Below are positions 26,804 to 34,833 of a stretch of DNA of 64,000 nt, piece by piece. Where the stretch lies: positions 3,346,300-3,410,299 of the forward strand of contig NC_014501.1 in the NCBI RefSeq assembly GCF_000147335.1, written 5' to 3'. The DNA comes from Gloeothece verrucosa PCC 7822. GTDB taxonomy: Bacteria > Cyanobacteriota > Cyanobacteriia > Cyanobacteriales > Microcystaceae. The position numbers were made by a program, and so were the translations under genes. The notes beneath the pieces are model-generated. The model made no database searches. It had not been told where the DNA came from and saw only the letters and a program-made list of their open reading frames with translations. The number at the start of each line of letters is the position of its first letter. Within the stretch, counting starts at the first letter, position 1.

Positions 26804-28051
26804 ATGACTCACCCAGACTTTAGCAACTACGGTTATCAAATCATCTCTGAACTCGGCCACAACCGGGCCGGAGGACGTATTACTTACAAAGCCACTGAAA
26901 TTAATACACAAACCAGCGTTGTTGTCAAGCAATTTCAATTTGCCCGTACTGGTTCAAGTTGGTCAGACTATGACGCTTATCAACGAGAAATCGAAATCTT
27001 AAAAGGATTGGATCATCCCAGTATTCCGCGTTATCTCGACTCTTTTCAAACGCCTTCAGGTTTCTGCATGATTCAGGAGTATAAAAATGCTCCCTCTCTG
27101 GTCATTCCCAAACCCTGGAAACCGCATCAAGTTAAACATATTGCCATCGCCGTCTTAGAAATTCTCAAATATTTACAAAACCGTATTCCTCCAGTGATTC
27201 ACCGAGACTTAAAACCCGAGAATATTTTAGTCGATGACAAACTCAATGTTAGTTTAGTGGATTTTGGCTTTGCCCGTATGGGTGGAGGAGAAGTGGCGGT
27301 GAGTAGTGTGGTGAAAGGAACATTAGGGTTTATGCCGCCCGAACAAATGTTTGGTCGTCAACTGAGTGCCGCATCAGATCTTTATAGTTTAGGGGCGACT
27401 TTAATTTGTTTACTGACTCAGATCAAATCTACAGAAGTCGGTAGTTTAATCGATGATCAAGGTAAGATTAACTTTAAAGCCAAAGTCCCTCATCTGAGCG
27501 AAGAATTTATTCAATGGTTAGAAAAAATCGTAGAACCTAATTATAAAAATCGTTATGCCAATGCCGAGGAAGCTTTAGAAAAGCTTATTCCCTTAGAGGT
27601 GTTGCGTCCTCGCCCTAAAACGGCAAAAAGCTTATGGATGAAGTTAGGAATTACCGCAGCTAGTGTCGGGATTTTTATCCCTGTGGGTTGGCGATATTTT
27701 CAGTCACAACTAACAGAAGTTACGCCCTCTCAGGGTTTAGTGCGGCTTAGTATTTTATCTGATTATGATAATCCCAATCAAATTTCTATAAGACAAAAAG
27801 CGATTAATTTTAGAATAAGCTTGTCGAGTTTAGATAAATCTAACTATGTAGGGGTCTGTCAACTGTTTGATCCCCAAGGAAGATTAGCGGCTGTGGGTGA
27901 ATCTGTTCTGAAAACATCGAGCGGTCATGTAACGACTGATTGTAATTATCAATTTAATCCCACAGAGGATCAACCCGGAGAGTGGCAATTTGTTTTTGTT
28001 CTAGATGACCAAAAAGTGCTTCAAAAAAACGTGACTGTTTTATCTAATTAG
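26804..28051 (+). CDS. Ser/Thr protein kinase with single TM and extracytoplasmic domain (kinase 2)
   Basis: This is a 415-residue protein. The kinase domain (about 10-270) is highly similar to kinase 1 throughout: VVVKQFQFARTGSSW, HRDLKPENILVDD, DFGFARMGGGEVAVSSVVKG and GFMPPEQMF. One transmembrane helix (about 280-297, LGITAASVGIFIPVGW) leads to a C-terminal domain of about 115 residues that would lie outside the membrane. It has only two cysteines (VGVCQLFDPQG, TTDCNYQF). The two kinases share a catalytic half but have unrelated C-terminal sensors, so they likely respond to different inputs. Confidence 0.9.
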   Translation: MTHPDFSNYGYQIISELGHNRAGGRITYKATEINTQTSVVVKQFQFARTGSSWSDYDAYQREIEILKGLDHPSIPRYLDSFQTPSGFCMIQEYKNAPSLVIPKPWKPHQVKHIAIAVLEILKYLQNRIPPVIHRDLKPENILVDDKLNVSLVDFGFARMGGGEVAVSSVVKGTLGFMPPEQMFGRQLSAASDLYSLGATLICLLTQIKSTEVGSLIDDQGKINFKAKVPHLSEEFIQWLEKIVEPNYKNRYANAEEALEKLIPLEVLRPRPKTAKSLWMKLGITAASVGIFIPVGWRYFQSQLTEVTPSQGLVRLSILSDYDNPNQISIRQKAINFRISLSSLDKSNYVGVCQLFDPQGRLAAVGESVLKTSSGHVTTDCNYQFNPTEDQPGEWQFVFVLDDQKVLQKNVTVLSN

Positions 28052-28618
28052 CGTTGATCCCGCCGGGCATTGAATTGTTTTATCGCTGTTCAATATAGGA
28101 ACTGTTTTGGGTAAGGTTTTCACTTGATCCATGCCACAAATACCCGTCACAAACTCCTCTTTATTGGTGTCAAAAAAAACTGCGCCTATATAAGTTTTGT
28201 GATATCCAGACCATTCAGGGACTGGTTGAGCCATCATAAATTTGCTGTGAATAAATTTACGGTCATTGTTATTATTATCGCCGGGAATCATCGACGATAG
28301 CCAATGATATTGGTAATTTTGATCAATTTGATCCAACCGATAAAGTTGTAGTTGTGTTAAAGAATCCGCAAACTGTCCATTTTCCAAATGGAAAGCCTGT
28401 TGAGCGCGGTTGAAGGCTCCCAAATGATTTTTAGGTTGTGGGTCCCTTGGATCGTAATTTGCCAATACAAGTATATCAGAAGAGGGTAGAACAAGGGTGA
28501 TTATAACTCCACTATACAGAAAAACTCGAACTAAAAATCCTAATGGAGTAAACCCATGCGGCGTCTTTTTCTTAAAAAATAATGAAAGGAATTTATGGGT
28601 GAGAAAAGCAGTTTTCAT
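28040..28618 (-). CDS. Divergent type IV pilin-like protein
   Basis: This is a 192-residue protein. After a basic stretch (FFKKKTPHGF) comes GFTPLGFLVRVFLYSGVIIT, which aligns with the type III prepilin signal GFTLIELLVVVIIIG. Glycine is at the processing site, but Gly replaces the conserved Glu at position 5. The mature domain has NRAQQAFHLENGQFADSLTQL, the helix seen in cyanobacterial pilin-like proteins, and two C-terminal cysteines (GICGMDQ, IQCPAG) that could close a D-loop. The C-terminus overlaps kinase 2 by 12 bp on the opposite strand. No other pilus genes are nearby. A minor pilin or an unprocessed membrane protein are both possible. Confidence 0.65.
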   Translation of the reverse strand: MKTAFLTHKFLSLFFKKKTPHGFTPLGFLVRVFLYSGVIITLVLPSSDILVLANYDPRDPQPKNHLGAFNRAQQAFHLENGQFADSLTQLQLYRLDQIDQNYQYHWLSSMIPGDNNNNDRKFIHSKFMMAQPVPEWSGYHKTYIGAVFFDTNKEEFVTGICGMDQVKTLPKTVPILNSDKTIQCPAGSTLIR

Positions 28619-28662
28619 CGTTAGCCTTAAAGGGATTTTAGAGAAATTTTCTTGGCTGATGC

Positions 28663-29388
28663 TTATTTAAGTAAACGAATCTGTTGCTGGGCAGATTCAA
28701 CACCAAATTCATTGCCGTCTAGCCGCCAAAGTTGTGCGGCTTTTTGAAAATCGCTGCGGGCTTTTTGTTGATCCCCCACATCCGAAAAAGCTAAACCTCG
28801 ATTGTAATAAGCTTCGCCATAGTTGGGATCAAGTTCAACGGCTTTAGTTAATTCTAATGTAGCACGTACTGGCTCGCCTAGGTTTAGATAGGCAAGTCCG
28901 ATATTATTATGAGCAAAAGCCTCATTCGGATTAAATTTGAGAGCGGCTGTATAATCAGCGATAGCTTTTTGATATTCTCCTAATTCTAAATACACATTAC
29001 CTCGATTAATATAAGCTTCTACTAAATCCGGTTCAAGTTGGAGAGCTTTTTGAAAATCTTCTAGAGCTTTGGGAAAATCTTTTAAATAGCTATAAACAAA
29101 ACCTCGATTGTAATAGGCATCTACATTATTGGGATCAAGCTTCAAAGCTTTGTTAAAATTTTCTAAAGCTTGTTGATAATTGCCAGCTTGAGTATTATTA
29201 ACTCCTTGTTCAACCCAGTCAACCGAGTTCGCTGAAACTAGGGAACTATTGCTTTGAGAATTAGACAAGGAAGATGACGAGCTATTACAGGCCATGATTC
29301 CTGTGATCCCCACCAATACCAGACTCAACACAATTAAACGAGAACGATAACCAAGATAGATGATTTGACAGGACATTTTTAAACTCAT
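28663..29388 (-). CDS. TPR lipoprotein
   Basis: This is a 241-residue protein. A long N-terminal signal region ends in a lipobox (VGITGIMAC, cysteine at about 34), followed by a serine/asparagine-rich linker. From residue about 58 there are five TPR units with the consensus NYQQALENFNKALKLDPNN. The product is probably anchored to a membrane as a scaffold for protein-protein contacts. The start could be ATG 29388 or the in-frame ATG at 29376. It lies 44 bp downstream of the pilin-like gene's start, on the same strand. Confidence 0.85.
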   Translation of the reverse strand: MSLKMSCQIIYLGYRSRLIVLSLVLVGITGIMACNSSSSSLSNSQSNSSLVSANSVDWVEQGVNNTQAGNYQQALENFNKALKLDPNNVDAYYNRGFVYSYLKDFPKALEDFQKALQLEPDLVEAYINRGNVYLELGEYQKAIADYTAALKFNPNEAFAHNNIGLAYLNLGEPVRATLELTKAVELDPNYGEAYYNRGLAFSDVGDQQKARSDFQKAAQLWRLDGNEFGVESAQQQIRLLK

Positions 29389-29538
29389 ATCAAAATTAGG
29401 CTTGTTAGCAGCCTGTAGGTGAGAAGAAAAATTTTAGTGGGGGAAAGCCCCTCTCTGGTTAGCTTAGAAGCAACTGAGCCGAAAAAAATTTTTGTGCCAA
29501 GGTAGACAAATTGAAAATAAGTGAGTATATTAACCTAG

Positions 29539-29898
29539 ATGTGTTTACCCAGCGTGAGGAGTGTTGTTTTGATTAAGAAACTCATCCTAGCTACTTTGAT
29601 GATAGCGTTAACTGAAGTCCCTGCAACAGCACAAACAGCAACTTTTTATAGTTCTGGTCATCATGGTAGAACAACAGCATCAGGAGCAAGATTTAGTCAA
29701 CATCAGCATGTAGCCGCCCATCCCTATCTTCCTTTTGGTACAAGGGTTAAAGTGATCAATCCCAAAACAGGAAAAAGTGTTATTGTCCGAATTGTTGATC
29801 GCTGTCGGTGCAGTATTGATTTGTCTCAAGCCGCCTATAGACAAATCGGTTCTTTAAGAGGAGGACGAGTTCCTGTAAGAATACGAGTGTTGCGTTAA
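29539..29898 (+). CDS. RlpA-like double-psi beta-barrel protein
   Basis: This is a 119-residue protein with a signal peptide at residues about 10-31 (LIKKLILATLMIALTEVPAT, then AQ). The mature domain contains ATFYSSGHHGRTTASGARF, VAAHPYLPFGTRVKV and VRIVDRCRCSIDLSQAA. These are the three conserved blocks of the RlpA/expansin-like double-psi beta-barrel, which binds or cleaves denuded peptidoglycan. The His of AAHP and the Asp of IVDR correspond to the lytic transglycosylase catalytic pair. There is no SPOR domain, so septal targeting is not evident. TTG 29569 is an alternative start. Confidence 0.85.
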   Translation: MCLPSVRSVVLIKKLILATLMIALTEVPATAQTATFYSSGHHGRTTASGARFSQHQHVAAHPYLPFGTRVKVINPKTGKSVIVRIVDRCRCSIDLSQAAYRQIGSLRGGRVPVRIRVLR

Positions 29899-30015
29899 AG
29901 CTAGTCAATAGTCATTAGTCAATAGTCAATAGTCATTGGTCAATAGTCAACCAGTAAATAAATAATCAATAATCCCTAACCTGTTATTATTCACTAATGA
30001 CTAACAACTAACGAC
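29899..30015. repeat. Heptamer short tandem repeats
   Basis: An array of AATAGTCATTAGTC-type units is followed by the inverted form ACTAATGACTAACAACTAACGAC. It directly abuts the MITE-like element at 30016, and the array appears to resume after it (30150-30178). This suggests that the element inserted into an STRR array. Confidence 0.8.
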
Positions 30016-30147
30016 TAAGTACCTGGACATAAATAAAGTTGATTATGTTAAGAAATGTAAAAGCCTTGAAAGCATGCGCCTGTTCCCTGTTCCCAGATCC
30101 GGTGTTCCCTTACCAAACAGTTAACTTTAATTTTGTCCAGGTACTTA
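30016..30147. mobile_element. MITE-like element with 25-bp terminal inverted repeats
   Basis: TAAGTACCTGGACATAAATAAAGTT (30016-30040) and the inverted copy AACTTTAATTTTGTCCAGGTACTTA (30123-30147) differ at only a few bases. The 132-bp unit has no coding frame and contains GAAATGTAAAAGCCTTGAAA, similar to 20720-20745. A lone terminus resembling TACCTGGAC occurs near 44971. It is probably a non-autonomous element inserted in an STRR array. Confidence 0.65.
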
Positions 30148-30172
30148 ACAACTAATGACTAACAACTAATGA

Positions 30173-30940
30173 CTAATCAATTAGAATATCTTCTTGGCTT
30201 TGTTGTTCCTCGTATTGCCATTGTATGTTAGGCATGGCTTCAAAAGATTGACGGACATATTCTTCCCATTGCTTACGCATTTTGGCCAAATAGGGATCAC
30301 CTAAGCGTAGTTCTAACTTATGACGCAGAAGAAAACTATCTGTTTCATACATGACTAAATGAATGGGGGGGCCCACCGAAAGATTAGACTTCATCGTGGA
30401 GTCAATGGATAAGAGGGCGCATTTAGCCATAGCTTCTAGAGGGGTATCATAGGTAATCGTTCGATCTAAAAGCGGTTTGCCGTATTTGGTTTCTCCAATT
30501 TGTAAAAACGGAGTCTCTTTAGTGGCTTGAATGTAATTCCCTTGAGGATAAATCATATATAATTCGGGCGGTTCCCCTTTAATTTGTCCCCCTAATAGGA
30601 AATTGCATTGGTAGCTAATTTTGTCTTTTTCTAACCAGGCACGGTCCCGGTCTTGTATTTGGCGGCTTTTATTACCGATGTAGTGAGCAACATCATACAT
30701 ACTCGAGAGGGTATAAAGGTTGGTGTTCTCGCCGTTTTTTATGTCTCGCTGTAGTCCGATGATTACCCCTTGAGTGACTGACAGATTCCCAGAGGAGCAA
30801 ATAACGATGACGCGATCACCTGGAAGAGAAAAATCAAACAATTTTCGATAGGCTGAAGTGTAGTCGACTCCTGCATTGGTGCGAGAGTCAGCCCCCATCA
30901 CAATGCCGAAGCGATTAATAATTCCTAAACAATAAGTCAT
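30173..30940 (-). CDS. Anbu-type bacterial proteasome-like peptidase
   Basis: This is a 255-residue protein starting at ATG 30940 (MTYCLGIINRFGIVMGADS). Removal of Met exposes Thr, the expected N-terminal nucleophile of the Ntn-hydrolase proteasome fold; a TTG 33 bp upstream would block this and is rejected. Conserved features are VMGADSRTNAGVDY, KLFDF, DRVIVICSSGNLSVTQ and FLLGGQ. These place it in the Anbu family of proteasome homologues, usually 240-260 residues. Anbu genes are normally linked to an alpha-E protein, an ATP-grasp and a transglutaminase-like gene; none is seen on either side here. Its physiological substrate is unknown. Confidence 0.88.
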   Translation of the reverse strand: MTYCLGIINRFGIVMGADSRTNAGVDYTSAYRKLFDFSLPGDRVIVICSSGNLSVTQGVIIGLQRDIKNGENTNLYTLSSMYDVAHYIGNKSRQIQDRDRAWLEKDKISYQCNFLLGGQIKGEPPELYMIYPQGNYIQATKETPFLQIGETKYGKPLLDRTITYDTPLEAMAKCALLSIDSTMKSNLSVGPPIHLVMYETDSFLLRHKLELRLGDPYLAKMRKQWEEYVRQSFEAMPNIQWQYEEQQSQEDILID

Positions 30941-31164
30941 CTGGTTGTTATTGATTGTTGCACGAACTGTCAACTTTTCTCCTTATATCATATCTAGAGC
31001 CTGAAAGAGGAATAGTGAGAAAATTTGCTGATTTATGGCTACGCTTGCCGCTATTTGGGGGAAAATGAGCCGATTTATCTGGGCTGACATCAACCTAGGG
31101 AAATTCAGCAAGGTTTAGCGGCTAAAATTTTCCTTTAAGTATTATTTGCCGAGCTTTATGTCTT

Positions 31165-33813
31165 CTATATTTTAAGGCTAAAATCTTCTTTTTCTGATGT
31201 CAAGTTAGGATTGTAACAGGGATCGTGTTTGATCATTTTTTGCCATTTTTTGAAGATATACTTTTCTTCACAAATGAATCGGGCAAATTTGGCGGATTCT
31301 TGAGTGTCATGGCCTCTACTTTGAGATTCATAGTGATATAAAAGCACATGAGGGAGACATAGATTGCGATAACCTTTATCAATTAGCTTTAAACAGAAAT
31401 CAATGTCGTTAAAGTTGACGGCAAGCTTTTCTTCAAATCCTCCTACTTCTTCAAATACTTCTCTTCTACACATTAAACAAGCACCCGTAACCGCTAGATA
31501 ATTATGAACATATATCAGTCGGCCAAAGTAACCTGAAGTCCCATATTTCTCATGTTTGTGGGTATGACCTACACTGCCATTAATACCCCATAATACTCCG
31601 GCGTGTTGAACCCTATTATCAGGATATAACAATAATGCCCCTACGGCTCCGATGGAAGCTCTTTGGGCTTGTTCAACCATTTTTTCAATCCAATCATCAG
31701 TAATAACTTTTGTATCATTATTGAGAAATAAAAGATATTTTCCTCTAGATTTCTCTACGCCAAAATTATTTATTTTTGAATAATTCAAAGGGATATCTAA
31801 ATCATAATATTTTAACCGTTTAACTTCTTGCTTTTTCCATTTATTAATGATTTCAATGGCTTCTGCTTCTCGACTACCATGATCAATTAAAATTACTTCA
31901 TAATTGGGATAAGTTGTATTTTCAAAGATAGAGGTTAGACATTTGTCAAGCATTTCTCCTAGGTTTTTTGTAGGAATAATAATACTGACTAAATCCGGCT
32001 CTTTGATGTCATATCGGATTACATAACAACCGGGATAATTAGGAACGTCAAGGACAAATCCGGGTTCTTTTCGGCGAATGAGAGCTTCGGATAAGGCTTT
32101 GCGAGCGGCAACAAAAGCATAAGATTTTGCACTGGGATTGATATTGGTTGAAGCCGCATGAGTTCGCCAATGATATAAAATATCAGCAATATGAAAAATT
32201 TGTTCGGTTTTTTCAGTAAATCTTAAGACCAAATCATAGTCTTGGCTGCCTTCAAACCCAACTCGAAAACCGCCAATTTCTTTAACAATTGAATGTCGAT
32301 ACACGCCTAAATGGCAGATATACATATTAGCCAAAAAAGTATCGGGACACCAATCAGGTTTAAAATAAGGATGACTTAACTGGCCATCATCATCTATAAA
32401 ATCTTCATCTGAGTAAATCATGTCAGCTTCTGGATGACTATTAAGCAGTGAAGCGACTTCATATAAAGCATGAGGAGTTAATATATCATCATGATCGAGT
32501 AAGGCAATAAATTCTCCTGTGGCTATTGAAAGTGCTGAATTAGAAGCGTTAGAAATATGACCATTACTCTCTCTAAAAACTACTTTAATTCTTGAATCTT
32601 GCTTGAGATATTCTTCTAAAACTAATTTTATATGAGGTTGGCTAGAAGCATCATCAGCAATACAAAGCTCCCAGTTAGAATATACCTGATTTAAAACTGA
32701 TTGAATCGCTTCCCTTAAGTATTTTTCAGGCGTATTGTAAACGGGCATGATGATACTAATAAGCGGCTGATAATTAAAACAAGTTGCTAGGTAAGCTTTT
32801 TTTTCCAATTCCCAAGTTGTCGGGTAGTTTTTCTGTAGCCATTGTTGATAATTTGAGTCGAGGCTTTTGGGACAAGAGAAATCTGGTGAATTATTTAAGC
32901 TTTGATCCTCATTTTCCCTTTCTGGAAAAAGTTTTGCATAACAAAAAGGGTCTTGTTTTTCCCTCGCTCCCCACTGGATAAAATGAACCAGGGGATTCAT
33001 ATCTAAACCCGGATTGTTTTCTAGATAATGTGAGGTATGAAAAAGCGAATGAGGATCTAACCCTTGAAAACTGCCAATTTGAAGAAAATGAATTAAAGGA
33101 TTCAGGGTTTTTTCTAAATCTAATTTAATTTGTTTGATATAAAAATTTGTATCAAATAAGGGATGAGGATTAAGTTCCTCTTTAACCCCATTATTAATAT
33201 AGTAAATTAGGGGATTAATATCTGATGCTAAAATTTGGGGATTTTGTTCTAAATAAAAAGAGGTATCAAACAATGGATGAGGATCATATCCGAGTTTAGC
33301 CCCCTCTTGTAAATAATGCACCAGAGGATTAATGTTTTGGGGTAATTGTTTTGAATATCGATTTAGATAATATGAGGTATCAAAAAGAGGATGAGGATCT
33401 AGCCCTTCAAAAATACCCACCTGACAAAAATGTCCCAGGGGATTTTGTTGCCCTAGATCCGTTTTAATTTGTTTTAAATAAAACTCTGTGTTAAATAATG
33501 GATGGGGATTACGTTTCTCTCTAGCTCCATGATAAATGAAATGAATTAGAGGAGGAATTCCCGATTTAGCAACATCTGGATTATTTTCTATATAATAGGC
33601 ACTATCAAAAAGGGGATGAGGGTTTCTGCCTTCCCTAGAGCCAATATCGATATAATGCCCTAATGGATCAATTTTATACTTTTTTACTTCGGGATTTTTT
33701 TCGCAATAATAATCTGAGTCAAATAAGTTACTATGAATGATTAATTGGGCTATTTTCCGACGTTGAAGACGTTCCTTTAGCTGGAAAGTTAAAATCCAGT
33801 ATCCCACTTTCAA
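31165..33813 (-). CDS. Tandem GT2 glycosyltransferase with seven N-terminal repeats; 5' end frameshifted
   Basis: There are 882 codons from a TTG at 33813, but this is probably not the true start. Residues about 30-300 form seven repeats of about 38 residues (LFDSAYYIENNPDVAKSGIP, then LIHFIYHGAREKRNPHP). Two GT-A domains follow. GT2-a (about 350-590) has PLISIIMPVYNTPEKYL, LDHDDIL and the DQ-W region. GT2-b (about 620-860) has LVSIIIPTKNLGEMLDKCL, NNDTKVI and NFNDIDFCLK. It is likely an inverting enzyme for a surface glycan. The open frame extends upstream to about 33955 without an ATG, and a 44-codon homologous start lies in another frame (see 33885-34019). Confidence 0.85.
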   Translation of the reverse strand: MKVGYWILTFQLKERLQRRKIAQLIIHSNLFDSDYYCEKNPEVKKYKIDPLGHYIDIGSREGRNPHPLFDSAYYIENNPDVAKSGIPPLIHFIYHGAREKRNPHPLFNTEFYLKQIKTDLGQQNPLGHFCQVGIFEGLDPHPLFDTSYYLNRYSKQLPQNINPLVHYLQEGAKLGYDPHPLFDTSFYLEQNPQILASDINPLIYYINNGVKEELNPHPLFDTNFYIKQIKLDLEKTLNPLIHFLQIGSFQGLDPHSLFHTSHYLENNPGLDMNPLVHFIQWGAREKQDPFCYAKLFPERENEDQSLNNSPDFSCPKSLDSNYQQWLQKNYPTTWELEKKAYLATCFNYQPLISIIMPVYNTPEKYLREAIQSVLNQVYSNWELCIADDASSQPHIKLVLEEYLKQDSRIKVVFRESNGHISNASNSALSIATGEFIALLDHDDILTPHALYEVASLLNSHPEADMIYSDEDFIDDDGQLSHPYFKPDWCPDTFLANMYICHLGVYRHSIVKEIGGFRVGFEGSQDYDLVLRFTEKTEQIFHIADILYHWRTHAASTNINPSAKSYAFVAARKALSEALIRRKEPGFVLDVPNYPGCYVIRYDIKEPDLVSIIIPTKNLGEMLDKCLTSIFENTTYPNYEVILIDHGSREAEAIEIINKWKKQEVKRLKYYDLDIPLNYSKINNFGVEKSRGKYLLFLNNDTKVITDDWIEKMVEQAQRASIGAVGALLLYPDNRVQHAGVLWGINGSVGHTHKHEKYGTSGYFGRLIYVHNYLAVTGACLMCRREVFEEVGGFEEKLAVNFNDIDFCLKLIDKGYRNLCLPHVLLYHYESQSRGHDTQESAKFARFICEEKYIFKKWQKMIKHDPCYNPNLTSEKEDFSLKI

Positions 33814-33884
33814 AATTTGATTAATTTTTATTTTATTAACAATTTTATTGAAATTATTATTACTTTTAAAGCTAGATAAATTGT

Positions 33885-34019
33885 TTAAAGAATTTTCCCG
33901 AGAAGGCTCACACAGTATATATTTTCTAAATTTGACTGAATATTTAATAACTGATTACAACGATTATCTAACTGTAAGTTTTTATTTTTTAATCGAGTCG
34001 TTCGGTGGGGATCAAGCAT
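33885..34019 (-). pseudogene. Displaced N-terminal fragment of the tandem GT2 gene
   Basis: ATG 34019 has a good ribosome site (TTAGGAGTG, 8 nt upstream) and encodes 44 residues (MLDPHRTTRLKNKNLQLDNR...) before TAA at 33885-33887. The segment LDNRCNQLLNIQSNLEN aligns with LNNYQNRLLKIQHQLEQ near the start of the neighbouring repeat-bearing glycosyltransferase (34834-37023). The downstream frame, open from about 33955, would then continue with CEPSRENSLNNLSS into the annotated protein. Removing one CA unit from the CACACA tract at 33909-33914 restores a single frame of 950 residues. It is therefore a frameshifted gene, a phase-variable gene or a sequencing error. Confidence 0.65.
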
Positions 34020-34070
34020 TTAAAACACTCCTAACAAGCACACTTAAATTAAAAACTTAAATTAAAAAAC

Positions 34071-34820
34071 TTAGACAAATTTTAGCCAAGGATGCCGTTG
34101 TTTTAACTCTTGAAAAATTAATGTTAGTTTTTGTTGTGTGATAGTTTTGGTCATCGACTCAGGATGCACACGATAGCGCACAAGAATTTCTGGTACAAGA
34201 ACTCCATAAAAATTTTTTTCGGAAAATTTACACCATAAGTCGTAATCTTCCCAGCCATACTGAATGTGTGAATAGCCGCTTACTGCCTCAAGGGATGTTT
34301 TGTCAATGAGTGCCATTGCGTCTATATAGTTTCCATGAGCTAGTTTATCCTGATCCCAAATTTGATTGCCCATAATTTCTTGAACAGCACCAAATTTTTC
34401 AATAATTGGATAGGCAAATGCTGCCTGAGATGATTCTAGTGCCTCTACACATTGAATGAGACAGCGCGGATAGAGTAAATTATCAGCATCCAGAATAAAA
34501 ACGTAGGGAGTTTTCGCTAATCCTATGGCTGTATTTCGTGAATAAGCTAATCCCTGGTTATTTTTATGCTTAATTAATTGGACGTTGTTAAACCTTTGAT
34601 TGTTTTTTTCTAGCCAAGATAAAGTTACTGTTAGGGAACGGTCTTTCGAACAATCATCTACCACTATTAAATCGATTAGTTCTAGGGTTTGGCCCGCTAC
34701 AGACTCGAGAGTTTCTACAATATAGTTTTCATAGTTATAAAGGCTAATACAGACAGTTACTTTAGCCGTTAAGTCACTGGTTTTTTCAAAAATCTTTATA
34801 AAAGGTTGTATTTTGAGCAT
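34071..34820 (-). CDS. Glycosyltransferase family 2
   Basis: This is a 249-residue single GT-A domain. The nucleotide-binding strand is KVTVCISLYNYENYIVETLES (about 20-40), followed by IDLIVVDDCSKDRS. The DXD-type motif is FILDADNLL (about 113-121), and the acceptor-side sequence is WEDYDLWCKFSEKNFY (about 195-210). It transfers an activated sugar to a glycan in the cytoplasm. It is 13 bp downstream of the repeat-bearing glycosyltransferase on the same strand, so the two are co-transcribed. Confidence 0.88.
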   Translation of the reverse strand: MLKIQPFIKIFEKTSDLTAKVTVCISLYNYENYIVETLESVAGQTLELIDLIVVDDCSKDRSLTVTLSWLEKNNQRFNNVQLIKHKNNQGLAYSRNTAIGLAKTPYVFILDADNLLYPRCLIQCVEALESSQAAFAYPIIEKFGAVQEIMGNQIWDQDKLAHGNYIDAMALIDKTSLEAVSGYSHIQYGWEDYDLWCKFSEKNFYGVLVPEILVRYRVHPESMTKTITQQKLTLIFQELKQRHPWLKFV

Positions 34821-34833
34821 GATTAATTTCTGA

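Noticed and set aside
33848-34060. 70-codon plus-strand frame ahead of the GT operon's last gene
   Set aside because: It is antisense to the homologous N-terminal region of the frameshifted glycosyltransferase.
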